DNA of 64,000 nucleotides from Muribaculaceae bacterium (GCA_017557665.1 JAFYYI010000050.1:79254-143253), one strand, 5' to 3'; shown: positions 17,975 through 29,089, numbered from the stretch's first letter. The notes: generated from the letters alone by a model not told the origin. Translations and numbers: made by a program.

Positions 17975-20900
17975 TCAGAACTGGAGCTGAACACCGAAGT
18001 TGAATACACGTGCGGTAACATAGGTGTTGTCAGAGCCACCGCTGAAGTTGTACTGGGGGTTCAGACCCTTGCGGGAAGTGAAGGTAGCCAGGTTCTCAGC
18101 ACCTGCGGTGAGGGTGAGGCCCTGCATGCCAAGCTTGTTCATCACGGTCTTGGGCAGGCTGTAGCTCAAGGTGATGTTCTTCACAACGAAGTAGGAAGCG
18201 CTGGTCAACCAACGGTCACTGGTAGCGTTGTTGTAAGAACTGTACTCAAAGTCGAGCTGAGGCAGACCCTTGGGATCGATGCGGTTGGGCGAATCCTCGG
18301 TCATGCCGGCGGGAACACCGTTCCACGAGTTCATCAGGTCAACGTGGTTGGCACTTGCCGAAGAAGCGGTATTGGTGGACATCAGGCTCTGGTATGCGCT
18401 GTCGTAGATCTTGCCACCCAGGCTGTAGGTGAACAGAGCGTTGAGCGCGAAGCCCTTGTATTGCAGTACTGAGTTGAACGAACCATAGAACCAGGGATGA
18501 GCAGAACCAGCCCAGTCACGCTTACCATAGGAGCCAGGCATGGTGGTATAGGTCTCACCATTGATTTCTACAGCCTCACCAGCGGCGATAGCCTTGTCCT
18601 TCATATCGGGATCGATGGTATAGAGCGAGCGACCGGTCGTCTGATCAACGCCCACAAAGTGCCAAGTGTAGAACTCGTAGGGGTCATGACCCTCGGAGTA
18701 GTTCTGCTGGCCATGGATAATGTCCTTGCCGTTAGGCAGCTTCTTGATTTTGCTCTTCATGAAGGTGCCCTCGGTGCTCAAGGTCCAGTTGAGGTCCCTG
18801 TTGCGGAACACGTCATAGCTCAACGAAATCTCGATACCGCGGTTGGAGATGGTACCGATGTTCTTGTAGATGCTCATGTTGTAGTCATCGCCCCAAACGA
18901 ACGAACCTGCCGACAGAGGCAGAGGAACAGCGAACAACAGGTCCTTGTTGCGCTTGTCAAACAGAACGAAGTTGAAGTTCAAGCGGTCAAATACGCGACC
19001 CTCGATACCGAAGTCGATATTCTGGCAGGTCTCCCACTTGATGTCGTTGGCAGCGAGGCTCTGCTTCATGAAGGCAGCGCTACCGGCGTTCTTCTCGATG
19101 TAGTACAGTGCCTGGTAAGCATAGAGGCTAACGCCCATGTTGTTACCGGTCTCACCATAAGAAGCACGCACGCGCAGCTGGTCGAGCCAGTTCACATCCT
19201 GAAGGAAGTTCTCCTTCTTGATGTTCCAGTTCACACCGAAGGAGAAGAAGTTACCCCAGCGGTTGTCCTTGGAGAAGCGTGAAGAACCGTCACGACGGAA
19301 CGAGAAGTCAACGAAGTACTTCTCATTGTAGTTGTAGCGAGCACGACCCAGGTAGGACTCGGTCTTGTCCTCGTCATCCGAACCCAGGAAGTAAGAGTTG
19401 GTCTGGAAGTTACCGGGGGTGTAGATACCATCGGCAGCCGAACCAGTGTTCATGCCGTAAGCGCTGCGGCTGTTGTAATCGTAGTTCTCGTGGGCGAGCA
19501 TGATGTCAACATGGTGACGATCAAAGTCGCGGTTCCAGTTCAGGATTTCCTGAGCAGTGCGGGTGTTGTACTCGTAAGCGTAGCTGCTCAGACGGCCACC
19601 GTTGGTAGCACCGTCACCAATCAGCGGGTTGTTGTAATGACGGCGATTGGTGTTTGAGTGCATGAAGTCGGCCTTCAAGGTCAGCGAGAAGCCAGCAGGC
19701 AGGGTAAAGGTACCATAGGCCATACCCTCGACTACAGCACGGCGACGACGGTCGAAGTCATTGCGCAGCTCATAGGCAATGTTGCGGTTGTCCAAATAAG
19801 AGGACTCGGTATCATACTGCTTCTCACCATTCTCGTCAAGCAGGAAGCTGCCATCGGGGTTGTGCAGGAACAGGGGATAAACGGGAGCCATGTAACGGGC
19901 GGTATAGAAGGGGTTGGCATAGTAGCTACCAGTAGCATTGTCGTTGAAGTTGCGGGTAGCATAGGTACCACTCAGGTTGATACCAGCCTTGAACCAGTCA
20001 CTGGGAGTGAAGTTGGTGTTGATACGGCCAGTGAAACGCTCGTAGGCGCTAGCGTATACATAACCCTGCTCGTTGGTGTAACCAGCCGAAGCATACATGT
20101 TATACTTCTCACTACCTGCGGTGCCCGAGAGGCTGTAGTCCTGACGATAACCGGTGCGCTCAATGTCCTTTTCCCAATCCAGGTCGGTGTAACCGGGGAG
20201 AACCTGAGCAATGAGCTTACCGTTGGCGTCAAACAGCTGGTTGTACTCGCGGTCATAGATGTTGCGCTGAGCATAGTCGGTAATCAGATGCTCGGTGGCA
20301 TACTGTGCAGCAGCCGTTGCATCAAGACCCATGCTACCGTTCATGGCGAAGTTCTTCATGGCGGTCCATGAAGCCTCCATCCACTGGTCGGCATTCATGC
20401 GGTCATACTCGGCGATACCACGCTTATACATACCCTGGTTGATGCGCAGAGTAACAACGGGCTTGTTGGCATAATTACCTTTCTTGGTAGTAATCAGCAC
20501 AACACCATTAGCTGCACGGTTACCATACAGGGCAGCCGAGGCAGCATCCTTCAAGACACTCATGCTCTCGATATCCACAGGGTTGATCTCGGCGATGTTA
20601 CCGTCAAATGCCACACCATCAACAACATACAGAGGTGTGCTGGAGCCGGTGATACTACCGATACCACGGATGCGGATGCTGGGGGCTGCACCAGGCTCAC
20701 CATAGGTGTTGTTCACCTGGATACCGGGGGTGCTACCCTCGAGGGCTGCGGTTACCGACGAACCGATGCGGTCCTTGATTTTCTTCTCGTCAACGACCGA
20801 GATAGAACCGGTAATTGACTGACGCTTAGCGCTACCGTAAGCAACAACCACAACCTCATCGAGGTTCTGACCAGAGTCAGACAATTTGATGACCATGTTG

Positions 20901-21157
20901 TTAGATATTTCTACCTGACGGGTAGCGTAGCCAACGTATGAAACATTGACAAACTTCACGTGATCAGGTACTACCAACGTGAAATGACCATCCAAATCAG
21001 TTGCAGTGCCACGATTCACTCCCTCACCTTGCACAGTTGCACCGATGAGGGGCTCACCACTGGCTGCATCCAATACTTGTCCGCTGATTGTGCGGTCGGC
21101 ATAGGCCGACAGTGCCATAAAGCACATCGCAAACAATAAAAGAAATAGCTTCTTCAT
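17975..21157 (-). CDS. SusC/RagA-type TonB-dependent outer-membrane transporter
   Basis: This is a complete SusC of 1,060 residues: signal peptide (MKKLFLLLFAMCFMALSAYA), carboxypeptidase-D-like domain (ISGQVLDAASGEPLIGATV, VSYVGYATRQVEI), plug (DEVVVVAYG, PLYVVDGVAFDG, SMSVLKDAASAALYG, NGVVLITTKKG) and a barrel ending VFNFGVQLQF with the C-terminal Phe expected for outer-membrane insertion. It has no OmpA extension, unlike the SusC at 4634-8422. No sigma/anti-sigma or hybrid sensor gene lies beside it. Confidence 0.96.
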   Translation of the reverse strand: MKKLFLLLFAMCFMALSAYADRTISGQVLDAASGEPLIGATVQGEGVNRGTATDLDGHFTLVVPDHVKFVNVSYVGYATRQVEISNNMVIKLSDSGQNLDEVVVVAYGSAKRQSITGSISVVDEKKIKDRIGSSVTAALEGSTPGIQVNNTYGEPGAAPSIRIRGIGSITGSSTPLYVVDGVAFDGNIAEINPVDIESMSVLKDAASAALYGNRAANGVVLITTKKGNYANKPVVTLRINQGMYKRGIAEYDRMNADQWMEASWTAMKNFAMNGSMGLDATAAAQYATEHLITDYAQRNIYDREYNQLFDANGKLIAQVLPGYTDLDWEKDIERTGYRQDYSLSGTAGSEKYNMYASAGYTNEQGYVYASAYERFTGRINTNFTPSDWFKAGINLSGTYATRNFNDNATGSYYANPFYTARYMAPVYPLFLHNPDGSFLLDENGEKQYDTESSYLDNRNIAYELRNDFDRRRRAVVEGMAYGTFTLPAGFSLTLKADFMHSNTNRRHYNNPLIGDGATNGGRLSSYAYEYNTRTAQEILNWNRDFDRHHVDIMLAHENYDYNSRSAYGMNTGSAADGIYTPGNFQTNSYFLGSDDEDKTESYLGRARYNYNEKYFVDFSFRRDGSSRFSKDNRWGNFFSFGVNWNIKKENFLQDVNWLDQLRVRASYGETGNNMGVSLYAYQALYYIEKNAGSAAFMKQSLAANDIKWETCQNIDFGIEGRVFDRLNFNFVLFDKRNKDLLFAVPLPLSAGSFVWGDDYNMSIYKNIGTISNRGIEISLSYDVFRNRDLNWTLSTEGTFMKSKIKKLPNGKDIIHGQQNYSEGHDPYEFYTWHFVGVDQTTGRSLYTIDPDMKDKAIAAGEAVEINGETYTTMPGSYGKRDWAGSAHPWFYGSFNSVLQYKGFALNALFTYSLGGKIYDSAYQSLMSTNTASSASANHVDLMNSWNGVPAGMTEDSPNRIDPKGLPQLDFEYSSYNNATSDRWLTSASYFVVKNITLSYSLPKTVMNKLGMQGLTLTAGAENLATFTSRKGLNPQYNFSGGSDNTYVTARVFNFGVQLQF

Positions 21158-21587
21158 AAATAGTGATGTTTATTAATTAATAATTATTTAAAAATGTGTT
21201 TTTAATCAACTGTTTTTGTAAGGTATCGAAGGGACTTTTTAGTATATGCTATCGATAATTACAAGTACGCAAAGATATCTAAAAAATGTGAATTAGGCAA
21301 AATAAATGGAATCATTTAACTAAATACCCTTCCTTTCTATCTTTTTACAAAAAAGGAATCAATTTGCAGAAAAAATGATTCTATGGCATATAATCTACTC
21401 TAAATTATTGAATATTAATATTTTAAAGTAAAAATGAACAAAAAAAAGACTTCATTCGTCAGAATGTTAAAATCAACACCTTTTAACATTCTTATTTTAA
21501 CTAAATTTAATAGTGAAAATAGCTGTTTTCCGTTGCTTAATTTGACATAAAATGACAAATCAGTCCCTATTAATGACTTTTATCGTT
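21158..21587. other. AT-rich intergenic region holding the SusC promoter
   Basis: There is no gene in 430 bases. The promoter lies at 21270-21301, which leaves an untranslated leader of about 105 bases for the SusC. I see no further conserved structure. Confidence 0.6.
21270..21301 (-). promoter_or_regulatory. Promoter of the SusC/SusD operon
   Basis: Read on the minus strand, TTTG (21301-21298), a 20-base spacer and TATCTTTG (21277-21270) match the Bacteroidetes consensus exactly. Confidence 0.75.
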
Positions 21588-22127
21588 CTATGGCTTTAAC
21601 TTTAAAAATTGAAAAACATGCCACATGACAATGGCCGCACAACAGGAAATATTCAAGGAATGTTTTGTGCCTTCCTGGGGAATTTCCACGCACATGTCAC
21701 TGATGTCAACCACTTCCTGAGACACACCTTTCACCTCATTACCTAATACAATGGCGATTTTCTGATCATTGTTAATGACAAATTGCTCCAGACTGATGCT
21801 GTCATGAACCTGCTCGATGCTGCAGATCACATAACCTGAAGCCTTGAGTTGCTCAATGGCGGCAATTGTGGTGGGGTAATACTCCCACATGACAGCATCT
21901 TCGGCCCCCAGAGCTGTCTTATGAATCTCAGGTTTTGGAGGTTGGGGAGTGATGCCACACAAGCAGATGCGCTCAATCAGGAAGGCGTCGGCAGTACGGA
22001 ACACTGAACCTACATTCATCTCGCTGCGCACGTTGTCCAATACCAGTGTGACAGGTAATTTGGCCGTATGCCTATATTCGTCCACATCCACACGATGCAG
22101 TTCTACCATTGATTTCTTTTTTGACAT
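21588..22127 (-). CDS. SpoU/TrmH-family RNA 2'-O-methyltransferase
   Basis: This 179-residue protein has a SPOUT knot fold and would use S-adenosylmethionine to methylate a ribose in tRNA or rRNA. Motif 1 is DNVRSEMNVGSVFRTADAF, motif 2 is KIAIVLGNEVKGVS and motif 3 is IPQEGTKHSLNISCCAAI, with the catalytic Asn-Arg pair of motif 1 present. I place the start at MSKKKSMVEL; a Met ten codons upstream adds a poor extension. The RNA target is not deducible. It is divergent from nadA. Confidence 0.93.
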   Translation of the reverse strand: MSKKKSMVELHRVDVDEYRHTAKLPVTLVLDNVRSEMNVGSVFRTADAFLIERICLCGITPQPPKPEIHKTALGAEDAVMWEYYPTTIAAIEQLKASGYVICSIEQVHDSISLEQFVINNDQKIAIVLGNEVKGVSQEVVDISDMCVEIPQEGTKHSLNISCCAAIVMWHVFQFLKLKP

Positions 22128-22690
22128 AGCTCTCAGTCCATTTGATAGTTTCCACAAAAGTACAAAATAATTCTCACATGTCTCTCACTTTTACTTGTTA
22201 CACTTTGCTACTTTGTAGCAAATAATGTAACTTTTTCTCAAGATTTCACACGGTTTTCATTCACCTAATATTTCCTGTAAAATATCTATGTTGAAAAGCC
22301 TGTTAACAACTGTTGAAAACTCATTGAAAAAAATCAATAAAAAACTCTTGACAAATTCAAATCAATGTGGCTTACCATTATTTTTTATTCAACCAAAAAA
22401 GTTACCACAAATATTTTATTGGTCTTTAAACACGCTTTTCATCAGTTTTGTTAGAAAAGTATTCAGGAATTTATTAACTTTGCAGGTTGTTTACACCCTG
22501 TTAATAAAGTGGCAAAACCGCTAATGCTCAGCATTTAGGCTTGTCAATAAACTATCAATAAACTAACGAAAGTGTTGATAATTCAAATGATGAATAAAAT
22601 GCGCAAATAGTTTTCAACACAATTAACAGGCATAATAGTTGTAGTTAAATTTATATTTTTGAAAAAATAAAAAACTAAATAATATATAAT
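22128..22690. other. AT-rich divergent intergenic region with DnaA-box-like words
   Basis: There is no gene in 563 bases between the divergent methyltransferase and nadA. Words one or two changes from TTATCCACA occur on both strands: TGTTGAAAA (22289-22297, 22311-22319), TGTTGATAA (22573-22581), TTTTCAACA (22611-22619), TGTTAACAA (22301-22309) and TGTTAATAA (22499-22507). The very AT-rich flanks could unwind. It is either an origin-like region or simply a long divergent promoter region. Confidence 0.35.
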
Positions 22691-23677
22691 ATGAATGTTG
22701 AAAAAGGGTACGTCGATGAGCCCATCGAGGATGGCATTGACCTGAGAGAAGAAATCTTGCGCTTGAAGAAGGAGCGCAACGCTGTCATTATGGCCCATTA
22801 TTACCAGCGTGAAGAGATTCAGCAGCTCGCCGATTATATCGGCGACAGCTTGGCTCTGGCTCAACTGGCCGCAAAGACCGATGCGCCGGTAATCGTGCTG
22901 TGTGGTGTGCATTTCATGGGTGAGACGGCCAAGATCCTGTGCCCTGACAAGACGGTCATCGTGCCCGACCTGAGTGCCGGATGTTCGCTGGCCGACAGTT
23001 GCCCTGCCGATAAATTTGAGGAATTTGTCAAGGAACACCCCGATCATACGGTCATCAGCTATGTCAACACAAGCGCTGCCGTCAAGGCAGTGACCGATGT
23101 GGTGGTGACTTCGGGTAATGCCAAGGAAATCGTCGGCAGCCTGCCTCAGGATGAGAAAATCATTTTCGGCCCCGATCGCAACCTGGGTAACTACATCAAC
23201 AGCATCACGGGCCGCGAGATGCTGCTGTGGGACGGCGCCTGCCATGTGCATGAGAAATTCAGTGTCGCTGCGATTGCCGATCTCAAGCGTGAGTATCCTG
23301 ATGCCAAGGTGCTGGTTCATCCCGAGTGCCCCAAGCCCGTGCGCATCATGGCCGACAAGGTGGGTTCGACCCAGGCACTGCTCAACTATGCTGTCGACAG
23401 TGATAGCAAGGAATTCATTGTGTGCACCGAGAGCGGCATTCTAATCGAGATGCAGCGCCGTTGCCCCGACAAGACGTTCATTCCCGCTCCTCCCGAGGAC
23501 GGCACCTGTGCCTGCAACGAGTGTGAGTATATGAAACTCATCACTCTGGAGAAATTATATAACTCGCTCAAGTTTATGGCGCCTGAGATTGAGGTGGAAC
23601 CTGAAATTGCCGAGCGCGCCGTTCGACCCATCCAGCGCATGCTGGACATCTCGCGAGAATTGGGAATCATCAAATAA
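22691..23677 (+). CDS. nadA: Quinolinate synthase A
   Basis: This cytoplasmic enzyme condenses iminoaspartate with dihydroxyacetone phosphate to quinolinate in NAD synthesis, using a [4Fe-4S] cluster. It has 328 residues, with MAHYYQREEIQQLADY, FMGETAKIL, YVNTSAAVKA, GPDRNLG and HPECPKPV. The three cluster cysteines fit those in VLCGVHFMGE, HPECP and CACNECEYM. leuS follows 50 bases downstream. nadB and nadC are not in the window. Confidence 0.97.
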   Translation: MNVEKGYVDEPIEDGIDLREEILRLKKERNAVIMAHYYQREEIQQLADYIGDSLALAQLAAKTDAPVIVLCGVHFMGETAKILCPDKTVIVPDLSAGCSLADSCPADKFEEFVKEHPDHTVISYVNTSAAVKAVTDVVVTSGNAKEIVGSLPQDEKIIFGPDRNLGNYINSITGREMLLWDGACHVHEKFSVAAIADLKREYPDAKVLVHPECPKPVRIMADKVGSTQALLNYAVDSDSKEFIVCTESGILIEMQRRCPDKTFIPAPPEDGTCACNECEYMKLITLEKLYNSLKFMAPEIEVEPEIAERAVRPIQRMLDISRELGIIK

Positions 23678-23727
23678 GAGTTATCTTAGAATCTTACATT
23701 ATAATATAAAGGGATTAAAAACTGAAA

Positions 23728-26499
23728 ATGGACTATAACTTTAAAGAGATAGAGAAAAAGTGGCAACAGTATTGGCGTGATAACCACACCTATAAATGTG
23801 AAATTGATAACAATAGACCCAAATTTTATGTGCTTGACATGTTTCCCTATCCTTCGGGAGCAGGTTTGCACGTGGGACATCCCCTCGGCTATATAGCCAG
23901 CGACATCTATGCGCGTTACAAGCGCTTGAAAGGTTTCAATGTGCTGCATCCCATGGGTTATGATGCCTATGGTCTGCCTGCTGAACAGTATGCCATTCAG
24001 ACGGGTCAGCATCCCGAAATCACCACCAATGAGAACATTGCGCGATATCGTGAGCAGCTGGACAAGATAGGCTTCTGCTACGATTGGGACCGTGAGGTGC
24101 GCACTTGTGACCCCATTTATTACAAGTGGACACAGTGGGCCTTCCTGCAGATGTTCAAGAGCTATTACAATACTGAGCTTGACAAGGCTCGTCCCATTGA
24201 CGAACTTATTGCTCATTTTGAGAAGCATGGCACCAAGGATTGCAATGCCCACACGAGTAGTAGTGATGAGTTTACTGCCGAGGAATGGAACAACATGACT
24301 CAAGTGCAGCGCAACGACGTGTTGATGAACTACCGCATTGCCTATCTTGGCAACACGATGGTGAACTGGTGTCCTAAGTTGGGTACAGTGCTGGCCAACG
24401 ACGAGGTGAGCGAGGGTGTGTCGGTGCGCGGCGGTTTTCCTGTTGAGCAGAAGATGATGCGCCAGTGGTGCTTGCGTGTGTCGGCCTATGCGGGACGACT
24501 CTTGCGTGACCTGGAGAATGTCGAGTGGACCGAGTCCATCAAGGAGACACAGCGCAACTGGATTGGCTACAGCGAGGGTGCCGAGATGACTTTCCCTGTT
24601 GCCGACAGTGACAAGAGCCTGTTGATTTTCACCACCAGGGCCGACACCATCTTCGGTGTGACCTTCATGGTATTGGCTCCTGAGAGCATGTATGTTGATG
24701 AGGTGGTAACGCCCGATCAGCGTGCTGCCGTGGATGCCTATCTTGACGAGGTGAAGCACAAGACTGAGCGCGAGCGCATGATAGAGAAAAAGGTGAGCGG
24801 TGTGTTCACCGGTAGCTATGCCATTAATCCCGTCACTGGCAAGAATATACCTATATATATAAGTGACTATGTATTGGCTGGTTATGGTACGGGTGCCATC
24901 ATGGCCGTGCCTGCTCACGACAGTCGCGACTATGCTTTTGCCAAACACTTTGATTTGCCCATCATCCCGCTGATTGAGGGTGCTGATATCAGCGAAGAGA
25001 GTTTTGACGCCAAGGAAGGTATCATGACCAATTCATCCAATGAGCGTCTGCAGCTCAACGGACTCCAGGTCAAGGAAGCTATAGCCAAGACCAAGCAATA
25101 CATTGAGGAGTCCGGTATCGGACACGTGAAGGTGAATTACCGTCTGCGTGACGCCATCTTCAGCCGCCAGCGCTACTGGGGTGAACCGTTCCCTATCTAT
25201 TACGATAAGAACAATCAGCCTCAACCTCTTGACGAGAGCCTGTTGCCGCTGCAGTTGCCCGAGGTGGATAAATTTCTGCCCACTGAGACGGGTGAGCCAC
25301 CCCTGGGCCGCGCCAAGAATTGGGTGACTGCCGAAGGCTATCCGTTGGAGCTGAACACGATGCCCGGTTTTGCAGGTTCATCAGCCTACTACTTGCGCTA
25401 TATGGATCCGCACAACGAGAACGAACTCGTCTCGCATGAAGCCAATGAATATTGGCGCCAGGTGGACCTCTACGTGGGTGGTACCGAACATGCTACTGGT
25501 CACTTGATTTACAGTCGTTTCTGGAACAAGTTCCTCTATGACTACGGTTATGTTTGCGAGGCTGAGCCGTTCCGCAAGTTGGTCAACCAGGGTATGATTC
25601 AGGGACGAAGCAACTTCGTTTATCGCATCAAGGATAGCAATAAATTCGTATCATACAACCTTAAGGATCAGTATGATGTGACACCCATTCATGTGGATAT
25701 CAACATTGTGGAAAAAGATGCGCTTGATATCAAGAAATTCCGCGAGTGGCGTCCTGACTTTGAGAATGCCGAATTCATTCTCGAGAATAATAAGTACATC
25801 TGTGGATGGGCCATCGAAAAGATGTCCAAGTCGATGTTCAACGTAGTTAATCCCGATGACATTGTGGAAGACTATGGTGCTGACACTTTGCGTTTGTATG
25901 AAATGTTTCTGGGTCCTGTTGAGGACAGTAAACCCTGGGATACCAATGGTATAGACGGTGTGAACCGCTTCCTTAAGCGTCTGTGGTCACTCTTCTACAA
26001 GGGAGATGAAATGCAGCTCACCGATGAGCAACCCAGTGCCGAAGCGCTTAAATCGGTTCATAAACTCATTAAGAAGGTGAGTGGCGATATTGAGACTTTC
26101 AGCTATAATACTTCTGTGGCAGCGTTTATGATCTGTATCAAAGAGTTGATGAGTATAAAGTGCCGTTCCCGTGAGGTATATGAGCCGATAGTGGTTATGC
26201 TTGCACCCTTCGCTCCGCACATCGCCGAAGAACTCTGGCATGTGCTGGGTCACGATACCTCAGTGTGTGATGCACAATGGCCCACGTGGAACGAAGAATA
26301 TATCAAAGAAGATACTGTGAAGTATGGCGTGTCGTTCAATGGTAAGTCACGCTATACCATCGAGGTACCCACCGATGCCGACGAGGAAGAGGTGAAACGC
26401 CTGGCCCTTACAGATGCCGGTGCCGAACGTTGGCTGGCTGGCAAAGAGCCCAGGAAGATAATCTTTGTTAAAGGCAAGCTCGTCAACATCGTCGTGTAA
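23728..26499 (+). CDS. leuS: Leucyl-tRNA synthetase
   Basis: This class I synthetase charges tRNA-Leu. It has 923 residues with the HIGH-type motif [16 protein letters not shown] near the N-terminus, the CP1 editing domain ([27 protein letters not shown]), an insert around VYRIKDSN, the KMSKS loop EKMSKSMFN and a C-terminal anticodon-binding part ending [15 protein letters not shown]. It sits between nadA and rdgB, an arrangement of housekeeping genes that is common in Bacteroidales. Confidence 0.98.
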   Translation: MDYNFKEIEKKWQQYWRDNHTYKCEIDNNRPKFYVLDMFPYPSGAGLHVGHPLGYIASDIYARYKRLKGFNVLHPMGYDAYGLPAEQYAIQTGQHPEITTNENIARYREQLDKIGFCYDWDREVRTCDPIYYKWTQWAFLQMFKSYYNTELDKARPIDELIAHFEKHGTKDCNAHTSSSDEFTAEEWNNMTQVQRNDVLMNYRIAYLGNTMVNWCPKLGTVLANDEVSEGVSVRGGFPVEQKMMRQWCLRVSAYAGRLLRDLENVEWTESIKETQRNWIGYSEGAEMTFPVADSDKSLLIFTTRADTIFGVTFMVLAPESMYVDEVVTPDQRAAVDAYLDEVKHKTERERMIEKKVSGVFTGSYAINPVTGKNIPIYISDYVLAGYGTGAIMAVPAHDSRDYAFAKHFDLPIIPLIEGADISEESFDAKEGIMTNSSNERLQLNGLQVKEAIAKTKQYIEESGIGHVKVNYRLRDAIFSRQRYWGEPFPIYYDKNNQPQPLDESLLPLQLPEVDKFLPTETGEPPLGRAKNWVTAEGYPLELNTMPGFAGSSAYYLRYMDPHNENELVSHEANEYWRQVDLYVGGTEHATGHLIYSRFWNKFLYDYGYVCEAEPFRKLVNQGMIQGRSNFVYRIKDSNKFVSYNLKDQYDVTPIHVDINIVEKDALDIKKFREWRPDFENAEFILENNKYICGWAIEKMSKSMFNVVNPDDIVEDYGADTLRLYEMFLGPVEDSKPWDTNGIDGVNRFLKRLWSLFYKGDEMQLTDEQPSAEALKSVHKLIKKVSGDIETFSYNTSVAAFMICIKELMSIKCRSREVYEPIVVMLAPFAPHIAEELWHVLGHDTSVCDAQWPTWNEEYIKEDTVKYGVSFNGKSRYTIEVPTDADEEEVKRLALTDAGAERWLAGKEPRKIIFVKGKLVNIVV

Positions 26500-26599
26500 A
26501 CGATTAATAACGACAATAAATACAATAGGTACATTTAATTAGCTGTAAAACAATTATTTGTATTTGTTGTATTTATTGTTTTCATTTTATTTCAGGAAG

Positions 26600-27184
26600 A
26601 TGAAAAAGATTGTTTTTGCTACCAATAATGCTCACAAACTGAAGGAATTAAGGCAGATGATAGGCAACACCTACGAGGTGTTGGGACTGGCCGACATTGG
26701 CTGTCATGAGGATATTCCCGAAACCGCCGATGTTATCGAGGACAATGCGCTGATGAAGGCGCGTTATGTCAAGGATCATTATGGATTTGACTGTTTCAGC
26801 GATGACACGGGTTTGGAAATTGATGCCTTGAACGGTGAACCAGGCGTGCACTCAGCGCGTTATGCCGGCCCGGGACATGACAGCGAGGCTAATATAGATA
26901 AGGTGTTGACCAAGATGCAAGGTGTTACCGAGCGCAGTGCACGGTTCCGCACGGCTATTGCTCTGTTACAGGGCGATGAGCTGCACATGTTCGAGGGCCA
27001 GGTCGAGGGTGTCATCCTCACTGAGCGTCATGGTACAGGCGGTTTCGGTTACGACAGTATTTTCCAACCTCTGGAGGGTGACGGGAGCACCTTTGCCCAG
27101 ATGTCGCCCGAAGACAAAAACCGTATCAGTCACCGCGGACGCGCCGTAGCACGTCTTGTCGATTTCCTCGCCAACCGCGATTGA
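26600..27184 (+). CDS. rdgB: XTP/dITP pyrophosphatase (RdgB/HAM1 family)
   Basis: This 194-residue housecleaning enzyme hydrolyses non-canonical purine triphosphates to monophosphates. It has the N-terminal KIVFATNNAHKLKE motif, FSDDTGLEIDALNGEPGVHSAR and GTGGFGYDSIF, and ends HRGRAVARLVDFL. I start at the ATG at 26600, preceded by CAGGA. A longer frame from 26558 would add a non-conserved hydrophobic stretch. It lies 100 bases after leuS. Confidence 0.95.
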   Translation: MKKIVFATNNAHKLKELRQMIGNTYEVLGLADIGCHEDIPETADVIEDNALMKARYVKDHYGFDCFSDDTGLEIDALNGEPGVHSARYAGPGHDSEANIDKVLTKMQGVTERSARFRTAIALLQGDELHMFEGQVEGVILTERHGTGGFGYDSIFQPLEGDGSTFAQMSPEDKNRISHRGRAVARLVDFLANRD

Positions 27185-27260
27185 CAGTATTGGGCTTTGC
27201 CCAAAATAGTTGTTGGATTGACTGTAATATCTTCTTTTGCATTGTTTTTTTGAAAAAACA

Positions 27261-27289
27261 TTTGCAAAAGGAAAAAATTTGTATCTTTG
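27261..27289 (+). promoter_or_regulatory. Promoter of the TPR regulator, with very short leader
   Basis: TATCTTTG (27282-27289) has a TTTG 17 bases upstream (27261-27264). The ATG is at 27297, so the predicted transcript would start almost at the start codon. Confidence 0.6.
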
Positions 27290-27296
27290 CCGTTGG

Positions 27297-28967
27297 ATGA
27301 TAAAGACTCAGGTTTATATATGGTTTATTATCAGTACTTTGGTAATGATTTTTGCCAGCTGTAATCGTGTGCCTGACTATGACAAGCGTCTGGTTCAGGC
27401 CGATAAAATCATATATGATCATCCCGATTCGGCCAAAGCGTGTTTGTTGAAAATCAACCAGAAAGATCTTAATGAAGCTAATGTAGCCTATTATAACCTG
27501 TTGTTTACTCAGGCCAGTTACATCAACTATGATGAGATAAACAATGAGAATGATAGCATCATCACCCAAGCGCTGAACTACTTTAGGGAACACAATAGTG
27601 ACAAGGATAAACTGACACGTTCCTATATATATAAAGGTGCTGTACTGGAGGAACTTAATATTCCTGATTCTGCCATGACCTATTACAAGTGGGCAGAGCT
27701 GTATGCCGATAAGGATGACTATTTTAACATCGGCTATGCTCAATTCAGCATGGGAAAACTCTACTCCGATCACCAGGCTTATGATGGTAGGGAAATTGAA
27801 AAACTTGAGCAGGCAGTAGATAATTTCAGAAAAGCCGGTAACAATCTCTACCTGATTATCAGTCTCAAAATTTTAGGAACGCAATATCGCTACAGGAATG
27901 CTGATAAGGCAGAGGAAAAGCTGAAAGAAGCTATCACCCTCGCCGAAAAAGAAAACAAGACATCCAATCTCATCAGTTGTCTGAATAATTTGGCCTACCT
28001 GTATTTTATGCAAGGTGACAACGCCAAGGCCTACCAGCAATTGCAACGCATCAAGTCCTTTAACATGTATGGACTTGATTATAGGGTATATACAACGTTC
28101 GCATGTGTGTATGCCAATATAGGTCAAGTGGATTCGGCATCTTTGTTTCTGAACTTAGCCATTGAGCAGAAAAAGAATGATTCAACCTATTTTCACTCCA
28201 ACAATTACCTGGAACCGATGAGTCTGATAGCCAGAGCTAGCGGTAAGGAGCTGGACTATTACAGATTGAGTCATGAATGTGACAGCATATCTTTTTCAGC
28301 AATCAGGAATCCTGATATTGTCAATATCATGTTTTCTGAGATAGACTGTGACCAAAAGTATAAGGAAGAGCAGGACAATGCCCGTCGCATCAGGTACTAT
28401 ATCATGGCTGGTGTCATGCTGATATTGTCGCTGTTGGCTCTGCTGTTTTACCGCAGGGCACACCGCTACGATAAACTGGTTCTGGAGCTTAAGGACCAGT
28501 CCCGCTCCCAGTTGGATGACTTGACTGGCATGCAGCAGAACGTCAGCGAGTTGAAAATCAACGATGAACGCCTCAAGAGCTTTATCTCTTCTCACATCAA
28601 CATGATGCGTGAAATGATTGATGCTTGCTATCATGAGCCTAACAACCGCATTGCCGAGAACATGAAGCGCATTGTCAAGTTTCAGGACAGCAATCGTGAC
28701 AACTGGGTGAAGCTGTATGACTACATCGACATGGAGCACAATAATATCATGACGCGTACGCGTGAGCAGTTTCCGCAGCTCAATGACAAGGATCTGCTGT
28801 TGCTGGCACTCACCTGCATGGGCTATTCCTATATCCAGACCGCCATCATCATGGGCTACTCCAATGCGACCAGCGTCAGTGTCATCAAGCAGCGTTTGGC
28901 CAAGAAGATGGGGCTTGACTGTACACTCAACGAGTACATCGAACAGAATTCAAATGTGAAATTATAG
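27297..28967 (+). CDS. TPR sensor with one membrane segment and C-terminal HTH (Bacteroidales one-component regulator)
   Basis: This 556-residue protein has an N-terminal signal or lipobox (VMIFASC), a periplasmic-side stack of tetratricopeptide-like helices (about 30-350), a membrane segment (YIMAGVMLILSLLALLFY), a coiled-coil linker and a C-terminal cytoplasmic domain whose end (FPQLNDKDLLLLAL, IMGYSNATSVSVIKQRLAKK) reads as a LuxR/sigma-4-like helix-turn-helix. Such proteins are probably transmembrane transcription regulators; ligand and targets are unknown. It is a paralogue of the gene at 39721-41385, and like that gene it is followed by a small DUF3244-type secreted protein. A longer start 20 codons upstream is possible but breaks the signal sequence. 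Confidence 0.85.
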   Translation: MIKTQVYIWFIISTLVMIFASCNRVPDYDKRLVQADKIIYDHPDSAKACLLKINQKDLNEANVAYYNLLFTQASYINYDEINNENDSIITQALNYFREHNSDKDKLTRSYIYKGAVLEELNIPDSAMTYYKWAELYADKDDYFNIGYAQFSMGKLYSDHQAYDGREIEKLEQAVDNFRKAGNNLYLIISLKILGTQYRYRNADKAEEKLKEAITLAEKENKTSNLISCLNNLAYLYFMQGDNAKAYQQLQRIKSFNMYGLDYRVYTTFACVYANIGQVDSASLFLNLAIEQKKNDSTYFHSNNYLEPMSLIARASGKELDYYRLSHECDSISFSAIRNPDIVNIMFSEIDCDQKYKEEQDNARRIRYYIMAGVMLILSLLALLFYRRAHRYDKLVLELKDQSRSQLDDLTGMQQNVSELKINDERLKSFISSHINMMREMIDACYHEPNNRIAENMKRIVKFQDSNRDNWVKLYDYIDMEHNNIMTRTREQFPQLNDKDLLLLALTCMGYSYIQTAIIMGYSNATSVSVIKQRLAKKMGLDCTLNEYIEQNSNVKL

Positions 28968-28973
28968 AGTGTG

Positions 28974-28995
28974 CGGCGTGAAAAACGCCGTTTTT
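28974..28995 (+). terminator. Terminator of the TPR regulator
   Basis: CGGCGT and ACGCCG pair around the loop GAAAA, and five T residues follow, 6 bases past the stop codon. Confidence 0.85.
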
Positions 28996-29089
28996 GACAC
29001 TAAAACCGACACCAAATTCAGTGTATTAAAAAAAAATATCTAATATATTGGTTTACAATTTATTATAATCACCTTGTATTACGAAAAAA

